Assembly: GCF_902459505.1 (NCBI RefSeq)
Contig: NC_047096.1
Location: 1-64,000, forward strand
DNA: 64,000 bases
Direction: 5' to 3'
DNA from: Geotrypetes seraphini
Lineage: Eukaryota; Chordata; Amphibia; Gymnophiona; Dermophiidae
The notes under the pieces were generated by a model. The model saw nothing but the letters and a program-made list of their open reading frames with translations, had not been told where the DNA came from and ran no database searches. Position 1 is the stretch's first letter, and each line of letters begins with the position of its first letter. Position numbers and translations under genes: made by a program. Below are positions 45,501-56,455 of this stretch, piece by piece.

Positions 45501-48500
45501 GAGACTCAACTCAAGCGCATTTACATCACGTAGGTATTTAAACGTCTCTATCATATCTCCCCTCTCCTGCATTTCCTCCAAAATATACAGATTGAGATCT
45601 TTAAGTCTGTCTTCAAAGCTATTCTACAACTTGTATAATTACTCAAAGTGACATGTACTAACAATTGAAAATGATGTTCTCCAAAACATTTTCTAATTCT
45701 CCTCAGTTTCCAGAATAGACCAAGCAATTTTTTTATCATGAAATTAACATGAGGTTCCAAAGATAAGACACCAACAGGAGCATAATCAAAAAACTAAAAT
45801 GTCCAAAACACTGCCTAAGTCAGCACTTGAACATCCTAATTGCCGGGATGTGCAAGTGCCAATAATCTTAATCATTTTTCTGGATGTCTAGCGAGATATT
45901 TCATCCACTGTGCATCCAGAGTTTAAGGGGGCATGTTAAGAGGCATGTTATGGGTGGCCTTTCGGCATGCCAGACTTGGACTTCTTGCAAGGATAATCAA
46001 ACCTTTCCCAAGACATTCTGGATGGAACTTAGATGTTTTGGGCTAGACCTCTTTTGGAAGCATCTAAGTGCCAAAAAGGAAAGCAAACTGACTACATGAC
46101 CACTGGAGGGATAATGATGTCCCCACACTCCCCCAGTGGTCACTGACCCACTCCCACCCCTCAAAACTCTGAATAAAATAGTATATATCTGTCTCTGGAA
46201 CAACATACTAGTAGAGCATCACACAGGTGTCTTAAATAGCCAGGTGGAGGACTAATGAACCATAGGATTCTAAGGGGAAAATTCTATAAACGGCGTCCCA
46301 ATTGTAGGCAGTGGTAGGCGTCCTACTGCTGTCTAACCAATCGGGATGCATGTTTAAAAAACAAAATGTCACCCCATAGCAGGCAGCCTACATTGTAGGC
46401 ATTTTCGTGAGCCTAGGGAGGCGTGTAGGGCTGCCTAAGCTCACCCAAGGCTAGGCATGGGTGTTGTTTCACACAGAAGTGGCTTTAGGCGAGCTTAGGT
46501 GGCTATAGGCATCTCCCTAGGGCTGCGACAGGTGCCTGAAATGTAGGCTAGCAAAATGCTGGTCTACATTTCAAATAGATGCAACCTCATAGCCAATCAC
46601 AGCAAGGGAATGTCTCTGCTGTGATCAGTTTAACAGCTATGGCAGGGAACCCGTCCATTCGTCCCCCCTCCGCCGAAGAGGACCAGCCTGTCACATGGAT
46701 GCTGGTTAGAGAATCGGGGTGGTTAGACATCTGTCAGTCAAGACAGATGCAATTCTATATAGGATGCCTGTGTGTGATTCTCAAAAGCCACTTAGGTGGC
46801 TGCGGAGACTGGGCCTCCTATACAGAATCCAGCCCTTAATGTCTACAGGAAAGTCTTAAAACAGAATTGCAGTCTGATTCAACTGCAAAGGTGACCATAT
46901 CTAATGAGGTCTTCAAAAATGAAGTCAGTTTAAGGTTTCCTTTTTCTGACCTTGCAAATCCAGGCCATCTGATTTTCCTATCTCCATAATCTACTGCGCT
47001 CTAATGGGAGATAATGAATCTGCAGGCATCTTTAGGACGTCCATCATATATTTTTAGACATGTGTAATGGTGAAACAGGAGACTTAGGAAAATTTAGCAG
47101 TCTTAAATGATTTCTTCTGATCTCCAGATACTCCAACCAATGATGGTTATAATTTCTATCCTGAAGTAAATCTGCTTATAAGTGAATTGATAAGCTGATA
47201 ATGGGTCACTTGTGCAGGGGATACTCACAGGGCTCAGGGCACTTGCATGTCAAGATGACATACACACAGAAGTGATTTTAGAATGCTGCAGACTAGGGGT
47301 GTGGTGGGTGCATTGTTTGTGTTTAATTAAAACAGATTGTGAATGTCTACTTGTAACCCGTTCTGAGCTTCTGACAAAACAGGACAGAAATCGAAATATA
47401 TAAATAAATAAATACGAACACCTCACCTTCGAGAAAGAACAGTCAAAGAAAGGCAAGGGTGGTGTCTTTTCAACCGGTAAAAAAGTTTTTATTGAACAAT
47501 TAAAAAGTCCCAACAAGGATCCCAGTTTCGACGTGTAAGAACGCCTTCCTCAGGGGACAGTACATATCTTCAAAAGGAACTTTCCTCTATTATAGGAACA
47601 ACAACACAAAATATAGTACTGTATACATTTTTCCCAGCACACGCTAGCAACCCAGCAAACAGGAAAAAATTTTTACCGGTTGGAAAGACACCACCCTTGC
47701 CTTTCTTTGTTTGACTTGTGTTTAATTAACACATAAATGTGCATTTCTCATTTTACAATGTAATAAACAGAAATAAAACAAAATAGAGAAAAGAAAAGAT
47801 GTTACCTTATGGTTGGATTAACTTAATACATTTTTTGATTAGCTTTCTAAGGTAACATCTTCTTCTGATCTGAAGCAGGATCAAGTTTTTAACCCTAAAA
47901 TGGCTTCTTTTTATGCATGCTTTGTTTCTCCATTGATCAAAACATTGAAGTAATGACAGAATTCATTTTCCTGCCTCTATGTTGCAACTGTATTAGAGAA
48001 ATTCTGTCAGCTAGGTGGCCACATTTCAATGCTCCATGTATACATAAATGCTGAGAATACTTGGTACGCAGATGTGTACGCACACATCAGGACACCTAAG
48101 TGCTGTTCTACAAATGACTGGATTATAAGCAGTGATCTTGTTTAATTTTCCCTTTTCCTATTGACTATCACTCTAGTGGGCACTGACTTTTTAGGCTACC
48201 CAATGTACCAGGAAAATGTAATCCTATATATATAAAAAAAGCCAGATACTATGCCAAAAGACAAAACTCAAATGAAACTGGTAAATATGTTGTTTCATGT
48301 ATAATACAGCTATCTTCAAACAGTGCTCAGAGCTGTAAATGTCAGACCAAAGAGCAAGTCAAGCCCAAATAATAAAGTCTGTATGTCAACTTTCATTCAT
48401 TGCTCATGTTCAATTTCTGCCCCAGTCCAGTGCTTTACAGGTGTATATATGGTAAGAAATTCACTTATCTGTTCTTCAGACTTCTTTTGGGTTCTGATGA

Positions 48501-51500
48501 GTTTTGCGACTGCTTCTGAAAACCCATAATGCAGAAACTCTCACTCTCCATTTAATGACATGGTCTCATTCTTGGAAAATTCTGTTGTTCTTCTACTGAT
48601 TTTTTTTAGGCGCCATAGTACTTATTTGCAAGCGGGGTGTACACAGGAATTGACCATGGGCAAGGCTCATATGTGTAACTTATTAATAGTATATGTTACG
48701 TGTATCCTTGCTACTTTTAGGAGCTTCCACATTCACCAGTTCTGGGTGTTAGGCACATTGATATCAGGCTACATTATATTTTATAATGGAACTTGGGTAC
48801 TCAGGTGCCATTTTAAAATAGGCCGCTCCACGCAGACTTGGGGCATCTACATCAGGGGTGTCAAACTCAATCACATAAGGGGCCGAAATCTAAAACACAG
48901 GCTAAGTCGAGGGCCAAATTTTTATTAAGATATTTACCCCCTCTTTTACTAAGGTGCGCTAAATCAATTAGTGCGCATTAATCAGTTAGCGCACCTTAGT
49001 AAAAGAGGGCCTTAGTCTTAGTAAAAGTATAGATTCTGCCATACCCTTAGACACCTGTGGTACGGTCAGGCATTTGTGTGGAGCGCCCTGCTCCAACCTA
49101 GTTTTTACACTGGGACTGGGTCCTTCTGTCTGCAAATGGGTACTGAGGCAGCGTGGTGAGGAACGTGGAGCGCTGCTGGGAGTGGGGCAGTGCATTCAGG
49201 CGCCTGGAGCGCCACTGGGGATGCACAGTCACTGCAGGCCACATAAAATGGCCAGGCGAGCCGGATTTGGCCCCCGGGCCTTGTGTTTGACATGTGTGAT
49301 CTACATGAAGGCACCCTGCAGAATTGCCCTATATTTCATTTCAGTATTATTTATATTTTCCAAGGAACATAAGAATATGTGCTTCTATTTGATGTATTAC
49401 ATACTTTGCTGATTGACAAAGTGGATTCATTTATTTTCACTGTTGAAATGCAACTTCCAGTTTCCTCTGATTTAATTTGTGCAGATTTCTTCCTCTTATA
49501 TGATTAATTTACATTTCTTTGGCCTCCCTCTAGGCATGTGAAAGAGATTTGCAGTGTGGAGTCAGGACCTGCTGTGCCATCAGTCTGTGGCTGCGAGGCC
49601 TCAGGATGTGTATCCCACTGGGCCAGGAAGGGGAAGAATGCCACCCTTTCAGTCACAAGGTATTGCTTCCCTAACTCCACCTCTCAACCTTTTCACAGTC
49701 TGACTCTCTGTTCTCATTAAATCCCTGTATACTGGAATGCCCCACCTTTAATCTAAACCACCCTATATATATATGATCTTCAAGCTGACAATGTCAGTTT
49801 TAATAAATTGTAAAATTAAATTTATTCACAAGGATTGGAATAGGGAAGAGATTTTGGATTTAGCTCATTTGTAAAAGCCAGGGGTGCCCACATATTTTTG
49901 GCTTGCAAGCTACTTTTAAAATGACCAAGTCAAAATAATCTACCAACAATAAAAATTAAAAAAACACAAAGCACACTGTACGCAGAGAAAATGTTAATTA
50001 TCATTTATATTTGGGTTTTTTTCAAAGAGGTCAAGGCAGATAACTTCAAAATATGCAATGTCACCTCAGTAACAACTATAGAAAAAGACAAATATAGTGC
50101 AAAATATAGACAGTAGATATAAATTCTCAAAACCGACACATTTTGATCATTAAATTGAAAATAAAATAATTTTTCCTACCTTTGTTTGGTGATTTAATGA
50201 GTCTCTAGTTGCACTTCCTTATGACTGTGCATCCAATATTTCTTTCTTTTTCTTTCTGCCTCCTGCATGCTTCCTCTCCTTCAAACCTGTTCCATTCCCC
50301 AACCAATATCTCTCTCTGTCCCTCCAGGAGTCCAATTTTTCTTTCTCTCTCCTCCACCCTATTGGCAATGTCTCCCTCTCTCTCCCTCCTCTGTTATGAT
50401 CTTGCACCTCTGTTCATCCTCAGGGTTTCTCTCCCCTCTGTCTGCACCTCCCATAGTCCAGCATCTGCCTCTTGTCTTTCTCCTTTGGTCAAGGCCTCTC
50501 TCTCTCTCTTTCTTCTGCTTACAACCCCCCCCCCCAATGTCCAGTATTTGTGCTTTTCTTCCAGGTCTTTCTCTGCCTCTTTCCTTCCTCTGTCCCTGGT
50601 CCAGAATATTTCTATCTCTCTGCAGTCTCTCTCTCTTCCCTCTATACACTCCCCCCAAGTCCAATATCTGCCCCCTCTCTCTTCTGCCTCCCCTTTGTTT
50701 CAGGTTTCTCCTCTATCTTCCTTCTGCTAACATTTTGGTTGACATAGTAAACGACAACAGATAAAGACCTAACGGTCCATCCAATCTGCTCATTAGTTAT
50801 ACACATTATAAATTCATGATTAAATTGTCTTTTTTCTCTGATATTTATGAGCTATAGACCATAAAGTGCATCTGGTATTATCCTGGGTTCCAACTGCTAG
50901 AGTTGCCTTCCAAGCCCAATCCAGCCTATCCAACCATCCCATTATTTGCAGGATACATATCTGGCCAATAATGTCCTCATGTTCCAAGTTACCGGAGTTC
51001 CCATTAATGCCCTCAGCCAATCCTACACCGACTCACCATATATGGGACACAGAACATGCAAGTCTGTCCAGTACCGGGTCTTAGTTCTTTAATTTATACC
51101 TTTCATTTTCTAATGGAAGATTAGGTTTACACCTTCAATAATCTTCTTTCTGTTAGTCCCTGGAGGATTCAGTATGCTAGGTATTCAATCCCCTCCTACA
51201 ATCTGGGAGTTGCAGAAATCATAACACTTTCTGAGCACATGCTCCTCCCACCTTAGAGTTAGAGCCCCCTGTAGTTCAGTCCCAAAACTAAGTCAGATAC
51301 CTGAATAAATCCATGACAAGGAAGGGGGTACTAGGGAAATGCCCCAACATTACCAATTTCTGAACTGGTCTGCTCTGCAAAACATGAAAATAAGCAATAA
51401 ACTGGCTCAAAAGCAACACAGAAAACCATTGATGAACTATGTCTGAAAATGCCTTTGGCAATATGCATACTCACAGAAGAGTGAACTCCCCACAGGATCC

Positions 51501-53589
51501 GTCTACTTGCTGGAAGATCCTCAAGCCTGTAAGGAGAATAACCAAGGCAGAAAACAGGCGATTCAGAATAACTGAGCTTACACAGAGGGCGGGCCGTACT
51601 GAATCCTCCAGGGACCAACAGAAAGATTATTGAAAGTGTAAACCTAATCTTCCATTCTGTTACATCCCTTCCAGATTCAGTATGCCAGGTGATGTACCAA
51701 AGCAATGGCAGCATCTAGGAAGTGACAGAAGAGCCCTGCCTGTAACACCAAGGTCCCAAAAGCGGCATTAGTACAAGCCACCACATCCACCTGGTAAACC
51801 AGGTAAAGGTATGAAGAGAGGACTAAGTAGCCACCCTACAAATTTCATCTGGATGAATCGCAAATCCTCCCACCTTTGATCCAGGTCTTTCTGTCTCTCT
51901 CACTCTCTTTATCTTCCCCCTCCCCAGGGCCTGGCTATCTCTCTCCTTGGTTCATGGTTTCATCCTCTAGCCCAGCATCTGCCCTGTCTTCCCCCCTCCC
52001 TTTTGGTTCAAGTCTGCTTTACCGCACCTCCTCAAGGTCCTTTTGTCTCTCTCCCCCCATCCAGATCCAACATCTCTAAGGCAACCCCCATCCTGCTGGG
52101 GCCCTCACGATGGGCATAGCCTTACCCTGATGGGAGTGGCCTTACCTCTGCTGCTTCCTGCACCCAGTGAAAGGTCATTTTCCACACTGTGACCGCCGCT
52201 TATCGAGGACCAACCTTTAAAGCAAATTATGGCAGCCTGCAGTGCAAACCTAGCAGGCTGCCGTCGGCCTCTGCAGCATGTTCCCTCTGCCATGGTTCCG
52301 CACCTCCTGTCAGGGGCGGGAACGTGCTGCGGAGGCCGACAACAGCCTGCTAGGTTCGCTCTGCAGGCTGCTGTAATTAGCTTTAAAGGTGAGACAGTGA
52401 GGAATCCGGAGGGCAAAGTGTGTCATTTGAGGAAGACAGCCAGGCGAAGCGTGTCACTCAAATTAGACAGCTGGACGGAGCATTCAGCTAAAAGACGCTA
52501 GGGAGAACAGTAGAAAGGCAGGGCTCTGCGATCGACTCTCGTTGCTTTTGCAATCGACCGTTAGATCGCAATCAACGTGTTGGGCATCCCTGGTGAAAGC
52601 TGTGGAATAATGGAACAGTTCACAATATATATACCATAGGAAAGTTATAAATCATGGTTGTTTCAGAAATATTTATACAATTCACTGTTTTTTATTGTTG
52701 ATTTTATTCTGTACCCAATGATACTAATGCTTTCTTGCACCCTGCTTTGAACTTAGCGATTAAGCAGAAGATAAATGCTGATATTAAATAAAATTAAGCT
52801 CATGACTTACCAGTAATAGCTCAAAAGTGAATTACATTTAGTTACTATGGGCCGGATTCTGAAAAAAGTTGCCAAAAGTTAGGTGCCAGCAGGCAACTAG
52901 ATGGCGCCTACCGGCACTTAAGTTAATTGGTTTTTATGTGGCACAATTGGTCACACCATTAAAAAGCAATTAAAAACTCATTAAAAAAGATTAAGCGCCA
53001 CTTGGTGCCCTCCGGGACAGGCGCCTGGGTCCATGGCAACTAGCAGTGCCTAGTGAAGTCAAAACTCAGAAGTGGGTGTATTTAGGGGCAGCACTAAACA
53101 CCACTGGCCGTGATTCTGCAAGGACTCTAGGCACCACAAATGTAGGCCTGTGAAACCCTGGCAATATTAATAATACATATGCTTAATATTTGAAAACTCT
53201 TCGTGCCAGCTAAAGTGTGGAGTTCCAGGCAGTTGCCCATTTGCCATTTCTCAGGTATGTTTTGATAAGAGAGCCAATAAATGTATAGGAAAAAATATAT
53301 ATACTGGCAATTTTGTGGTATTTAATTTAAAATAATGTAAAAGTTCATAAATAAATTGATGTTCCACTACCAAAACAGAATCTGGGGCTTGTGACCATAA
53401 GTGAACAGTTCATTTGAAATCTTACATGCTGTATCTCACATGTTCCTTCTGCTGTTTTTATTTAAGGTTCCTTTCCTTGGGAAGCGCCAGCATCACACCT
53501 GTCCATGCCTAGCAAACTTGATTTGCTCCAAGTTTCTGGATGGCAGATATAGGTGCTCAGTAGACTTCAAAAATGTAGATTTTTCGTGA
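42518..53589 (+). CDS. PROK1: Prokineticin 1, three coding exons
   Basis: Secreted cysteine-rich peptide ligand of the G-protein-coupled prokineticin receptors PROKR1/PROKR2, acting on smooth muscle, endocrine-gland endothelium and neurons. Coding exons are 42518-42589, 49534-49659 and 53467-53589, all phase 0, giving 106 residues against 105 in human. Residues 1-19 are a signal peptide ([19 protein letters not shown]). The mature peptide starts with the invariant AVITGA needed for receptor activation and has the ten cysteines of the colipase-like fold ([40 protein letters not shown]). The C-terminus [12 protein letters not shown] matches PROK1 rather than PROK2. Splice sites are canonical: GG|GTAAGA, CTCTAG|GCATG, AAG|GTATTG, TTTAAG|GTTCC. 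Nothing looks broken. Introns of 6.9 and 3.8 kb are filled with transposon remnants. Confidence 0.96.
42600..43302. other. PROK1 intron 1, 5' part
   Basis: AT-rich intronic DNA with no recognised element. Confidence 0.5.
43303..43393. mobile_element. Short palindromic MITE
   Basis: Ends GGGGGTCTTTTATAAAACC and GGTTTTGTAAAGACCTCC are inverted. Related in its ends to the 41134-41293 family. Lies in PROK1 intron 1. Confidence 0.6.
43394..44318. other. PROK1 intron 1, unassigned part
   Basis: AT-rich, no gene or element recognised. The minus-strand frame at 44081-44293 has no family motif. Confidence 0.5.
44319..45328. mobile_element. Non-autonomous DNA transposon (ACGTCC-rich)
   Basis: About 1 kb rich in repeated ACGTCC/GGACGT. 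The right end is the complement of GGGGCTCATAATCGAAAGAG; the left end GAGCCTAAGACACATTTTCG is a degenerate inverted copy. Internal GTGACTTAGACCATGTTTTA palindrome near 45008-45045. No transposase. In PROK1 intron 1. Confidence 0.55.
45330..45770 (-). mobile_element. CR1 fragment joined to L2-like fragment
   Basis: 45340-45610: a degraded minus-strand CR1 C-terminus ([14 protein letters not shown]-like and VVDA-like segments). 45620-45765: an L2-like piece ([29 protein letters not shown]). Both have stops. Confidence 0.65.
45777..46205. mobile_element. Second, diverged copy of the ACGTCC-type element
   Basis: Starts GGAGCATAATCAAAAAACTA, matching the terminal sequence of the 44319-45328 element, and continues with related AAGTGCC and CTTGGACTTC motifs. 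The right end is not clear. Confidence 0.45.
46274..46838. mobile_element. Non-autonomous DNA transposon (GTAGGC-rich)
   Basis: Ends GGGGAAAATTCTATAAACGG and TATACAGAATCCAGCCC are degenerate inverted repeats, with TAA/TTA at the borders. The interior repeats TGTAGGC and GCCTAAGC. A related piece lies at 52848-53130. Confidence 0.45.
46839..47329. other. PROK1 intron 1, unassigned part
   Basis: Nothing recognised. Confidence 0.4.
47330..47420 (+). mobile_element. SINE/LINE 3' tail with (TAAA)n
   Basis: TTGTGAATGTCTACTTGTAA followed by CCCGTTCTGAGCTTCTG and ending in AAATAAATAAATA, a typical 3' tail of a short retroposon. Confidence 0.5.
47445..47709. mobile_element. MITE with 40-bp inverted repeats
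   Basis: Left arm 47445-47484 (AAAGAAAGGCAAGGGTGGTG start) pairs with 47668-47709. The interior minus strand has GAGGAAGGCG and CGTCGAAACTGGG, a motif style often seen inside amphibian MITEs. About 265 bp. Confidence 0.75.
47710..48844. other. PROK1 intron 1, unassigned part
   Basis: No gene or clear element. Confidence 0.4.
48853..49298. mobile_element. hAT-type non-autonomous element with 8-bp target duplication
   Basis: Flanked by the perfect 8-bp duplication ATCTACAT (48845-48852 and 49299-49306). Ends CAGGGGTGTCAAAC and GTTTGACATGTGTG are inverted repeats. About 446 bp with no transposase. A smaller palindrome at 48938-49009 is inserted in it. Confidence 0.85.
48938..49009. mobile_element. 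Small palindromic MITE nested in the hAT element
   Basis: CCCCTCTTTTACTAAGGTGC at one end pairs with GCACCTTAGTAAAAGAGGG at the other. About 72 bp. Confidence 0.8.
49534..49659 (+). CDS. PROK1: PROK1 coding exon 2
   Basis: 42 codons, from [14 protein letters not shown] to [11 protein letters not shown], carrying six of the ten cysteines. Acceptor CTCCCTCTAG, donor GTATTG. Exon borders match those of vertebrate prokineticins. Confidence 0.97.
50200..50745. repeat. Pyrimidine-rich region
   Basis: C/T-rich degenerate repeat (CTCTCTCT, GTCCAATATCTGCC, CTTTCTTCTGC). Open frames here are compositional. Confidence 0.7.
50752..51110 (-). mobile_element. CR1 LINE 3' UTR fragment
   Basis: Similar in layout to 55102-55420: ACATAGTAAACGACAACAGA followed by a GGTCCATCCAATCTGC box, and CATGCAAGTCTGTCCAGTAC near the upstream end. 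No coding part. Confidence 0.65.
51112..51657. repeat. Inverted repeat of about 50 bp, arms 440 bp apart
   Basis: 51112-51166 (AATGGAAGATTAGGTTTACA start) is the complement of 51606-51657 (ends TGTAAACCTAATCTTCCATT). The sequence between is unclassified. Confidence 0.8.
52214..52389. repeat. GC-rich hairpin inside the hAT element
   Basis: CCTTTAAAGC ... GCAGCCTGCAG ... CGGCCTCTGCAGCATGTTCC pairs with GGAACGTGCTGCGGAGGCCG ... CTGCAGGCTGC ... GCTTTAAAGG. Arms of about 75 bp. Confidence 0.85.
52848..53130. mobile_element. DNA transposon fragment related to 46274-46838
   Basis: Starts GGGCCGGATTCTGAAAAAAG and contains AGTTAGGTGCC, GGCGCCTACC and GCCACTTGGTGCC. Partial copy with one clear end. 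Confidence 0.45.
53467..53589 (+). CDS. PROK1: PROK1 coding exon 3
   Basis: 40 codons plus TGA, from [20 protein letters not shown] to [12 protein letters not shown], with the last four cysteines. Acceptor GTTTTTATTTAAG. Confidence 0.97.
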   Translation, partial: VPFLGKRQHHTCPCLANLICSKFLDGRYRCSVDFKNVDFS

Positions 53590-53770
53590 ACAAGATCTGT
53601 ATCTCATTGACTGTTTCCATTTGAACCCCTGCTGTTTCTACAGGATGGACATTTTTCTTGAAGTGTTTCAAAGGCACTATTTATTTTCAAAGCTGCATCT
53701 AGAAATAGTCAATTCATTTCATATGAGATGCTAAGATATATACATTTCTAGTCTGTCTGCTCTTATCTGT

Positions 53771-53895
53771 AATAAAGGGTAGCCATCAGCATTTTAAATG
53801 GAAAGTGACAAAAAATGTATTTTCACTTCCTGCACCCCCGTCTTAGAATTATCTTGAAGATTCTTCTTATAATTTATTTGTTCTAACAAAATAAA
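53771..53895 (+). terminator. Candidate PROK1 polyadenylation signals
   Basis: AATAAA at 53771-53776 and 53890-53895 lie 180 and 300 nt after the PROK1 stop codon, giving a short 3' UTR. Which one is used cannot be told from the sequence. Confidence 0.45.
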
Positions 53896-54137
53896 TGTAT
53901 GGTTATATCTCTAATCTTCATTCTGGTCTATCTAAGTTCATATTTACCATTCATGTTACATATTTACACTCATGGAGAAAAGGAAAAAATAGCAAGGGCC
54001 AAAAAGACAATAGAGGTGTGTGGGTTAGACATTGCTAAAATTTATTATTTCTTCCTCTTCTACAACACCACCAAAATACATTTCTTCCATCCTTTGCACT
54101 AACAAGACATTTATCCATTCTCTCACCATCTCCCACT

Positions 54138-54235
54138 CCAGAAAAAGAAAGATGGATTGAGGCATCTGGGTTTTACTTCCTCTGAAAGCAATGGAAATAA
54201 AACCTGGATGTCTCAATCCATCTTCTTTTTTCTGG
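54138..54235. repeat. Perfect-looking hairpin, 43-bp arms
   Basis: 54138-54180 (CCAGAAAAAGAAAGATGGAT start) pairs with 54193-54235 around a 12-base loop. Only a few mismatches. Just downstream of PROK1. Confidence 0.85.
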
Positions 54236-54364
54236 AGCCCTACACTTAGCCCTACACTTAGCCTATTATAACTCCTAATCTTCCCACCAGACCATTTCTG
54301 TCCACTACAATCTACTCTGAACCTAGCTACCTGATTGGGCACAAATAATATCAACGCAGGTGCC

Positions 54365-54940
54365 ATAAGGCGGTAAAAGGGGTCAAAAGAGACTACAAGG
54401 AAAAAATAGCCTTGGAGGCGAAAAACTTCAAGCTGTTCTTTCGATATATTAAGGAGAAATGACCCATGAAAGAAGCGGTGAGACCATTAGATGACCATGG
54501 AATGAAGAGTGTTAAATGAGGACAAAGCAATCGCCGACAAACTGAACACATTTTTTGGTCTGTATTTACCGAAGAGGATATACACAGCATACTGGAACCC
54601 ATCAAGCTATATGCTGGAAACGAAGACGGAAAACTGACAGGGTTGACGGTCAGTCTAGAAGAGGTATGCAGGCAGATCGATAGGCTTAAGAGCGATAAAT
54701 CCGCGGGACCGGATAGCATCCATCCGAGAGTCATCAAGGAACTGAAAGGGACTATAGCTGAACTGCTTCAACTAATAGCCAATCTGCCTATCAAATCGGA
54801 AAAGATTCCGGAAGACTGGAAGGTGGCGAATGTTATGCTGATCTTCAAAAATGGTTCAAGGGGAGGTCTGGGAAACTATAGACCGGCGAGTCTGACCTTG
54901 GTACCAGGAAAGATGGTACAGGCGTTGATAAAGGCTAGGG
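54365..54940 (+). mobile_element. CR1 LINE, RT N-terminal fragment
   Basis: DNA and translation match the region upstream of CR1 RT: frame 54643-54940 has SLEEVCRQIDRLKSDKSAGP, IHPRVIKELKGTIAELL, IPEDWKVANVMLIFKNGSRG and NYRPASLT. The part before it has stops. It ends before the catalytic motifs. Confidence 0.85.
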
Positions 54941-55101
54941 GGGTCCACAGAGTGGTCGCTTATTTGACTACACCTGTTTTTTACTGTTTGGCTTGTGATT
55001 TTTTCACTGTTTATTTATTGCACATTACACACACATTAGGTGCCCAATGATGGTGTGCGGGTGGAGGTATATTACCTTTACCCGAAATTGAGAAGCGCTG
55101 G
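54941..55101. other. Short spacer
   Basis: Unclassified DNA between two CR1 fragments of opposite orientation. Confidence 0.5.
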
Positions 55102-55990
55102 AGTATTACATAGTAACATAGTAGATGACGGCAGATAAAGACCCGAATGGTCCATCCAGTCTGCCCAACCTGATTCAATTTAAATTTTTTAATTTTTTCT
55201 TCTTAGCTATTTCTGGGCAAGAATCCAAAGCTTTACCCTGTACTGTGCTTGGGTTCCAACTGCCGAAATCTCTGTTAAGACTTACTCTAGCCCATCTACA
55301 CCCTCCCAGCCATTGAAGCCCTCCCCAGCCCATCCTCCACCAAACAGCCATATACAGACACAGACCGTGCAAGTCTGCCCAGTACTGGCCTTAGTTCAAT
55401 ATTTAATCTTATTTTCTGATTCTAGATCCTTTGTGTTCATCTCACGCTTCTTTGAACTCAGTCACAGTTTTACTCTCCACCACCTCTCTCGGGAGCGTAA
55501 AGTAGAATTTCCTAACATTGCCTTTGAATCTACCACCCCTCAACCTCAAATTATGTCCTCTGGTTTTACCATTTTCCTTTCTCTGAAAAAGATTTTGTTC
55601 TACGTTAATACCCTTCAAGTATTTGAACGTCTGAATCCTATCTCCCCTGTCTCTCCTTTCCTCTAGGGTATACATATTCAGGGTTTCCAGTCTCTCCTCA
55701 TACGTCTTCTGGCGCAAGCCTCCTATCATTTTTGTCGCCCTCCTCTGGACCGCCTCAAGTCTTCTTTCGTCCTTCGCCAGATACAGTCTCCAAAATTGAA
55801 CACAATACTCCAAGTGGGGCCTTACCAATGACCTGTACAGGGGCATCAATACCTTCTTCTTTCTACTGACTACGCCTCTCTTTATACAGCCCAGCATCCT
55901 TCTGGCAGCAGCCACTGCCTTGTCACACTGTTTTTTCACCTTTAGATCTTCAGAAAAAAACAGTATTGGCTCCTTTCGCTGCCCCCTCAC
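55102..55990 (-). mobile_element. CR1 LINE, 3' fragment
   Basis: 182-codon minus-strand frame (55990-55442): ARRMLGCIKRGVVSRKKKVL, MPLYRSLVRPHLEYCVQFWR, LEAVQRRATKMIGGLRQKTY, RRDRGDRIQTFKYLKGI. The usual FTERVVDAWNSL segment is partly missing. The 3' UTR ends at the ATGTTACTATG tail near 55102. Confidence 0.9.
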
Positions 55991-56304
55991 ACTGAGGGCA
56001 CCTTAATACTTCAAGATTGTATTAGTTGAATTTCACGTTGTTGGCGCTGTGTTTTTTCAGGTATTTTGTCTTAAAGCGACCACTCTCTGACCATTTGACT
56101 ATTCTGCCTCTGTGTGGATTTCTTTTATAGGTTGTGTGGCAGTTTTTGGAGTTTTTTCTTTTGTGCTCATTTCTCAAGTAAGCATGCACTAAGACTTGGT
56201 ACCTTTTCTTAAATTGTGACACATATGGATTCAGATGTTATTATAATCCTGAAACTTTCCTGACTGCTCTGACTTAAGAAGTGAAGAGTCCTTAGTAAGG
56301 ATGG
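55991..56304. other. Unassigned spacer
   Basis: Nothing recognised. Confidence 0.4.
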
Positions 56305-56455
56305 ACAATAGCATAGTAAGGCGGAGATGGGGCGCATAGGGGCACCAGCATCTCTCCTCTGCTCCCTATACCTCTTTAGCTCTTTTCTGGCGCAAGCAGC
56401 ATCTCCAGCCTGCTGCTCACGCCAGCCTCAGCTTGCCCTAGAAGTCACTGCTCCT
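56305..56455. mobile_element. Half copy of the 56989-57376 hAT-type MITE
   Basis: Shares GCGCAAGCAGCATCTCCAGC, CTGCTGCTCACGCCAGC and GAAGTCACTGCTCC with the interior of the later element. One end only. Confidence 0.5.

Larger units (their letters stand above)
49879..52592. mobile_element. Large hAT-type non-autonomous element
   Basis: Ends CAGGGGTGCCCACA and TGGGCATCCCTG are inverted repeats. Flanking 8-mers GTAAAAGC (49871-49878) and GTGAAAGC (52593-52600) match at seven of eight bases, as expected of an aged target duplication. The body has been enlarged by other repeats (CR1 tail, a 50-bp inverted pair, a hairpin, pyrimidine-rich DNA). No transposase. Fills most of PROK1 intron 2. Confidence 0.7.

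Noticed and set aside
49074-49412. Open frame around 49.1-49.4 kb in PROK1 intron 1
   Set aside because: Lies inside the hAT-type element and has no conserved motif.
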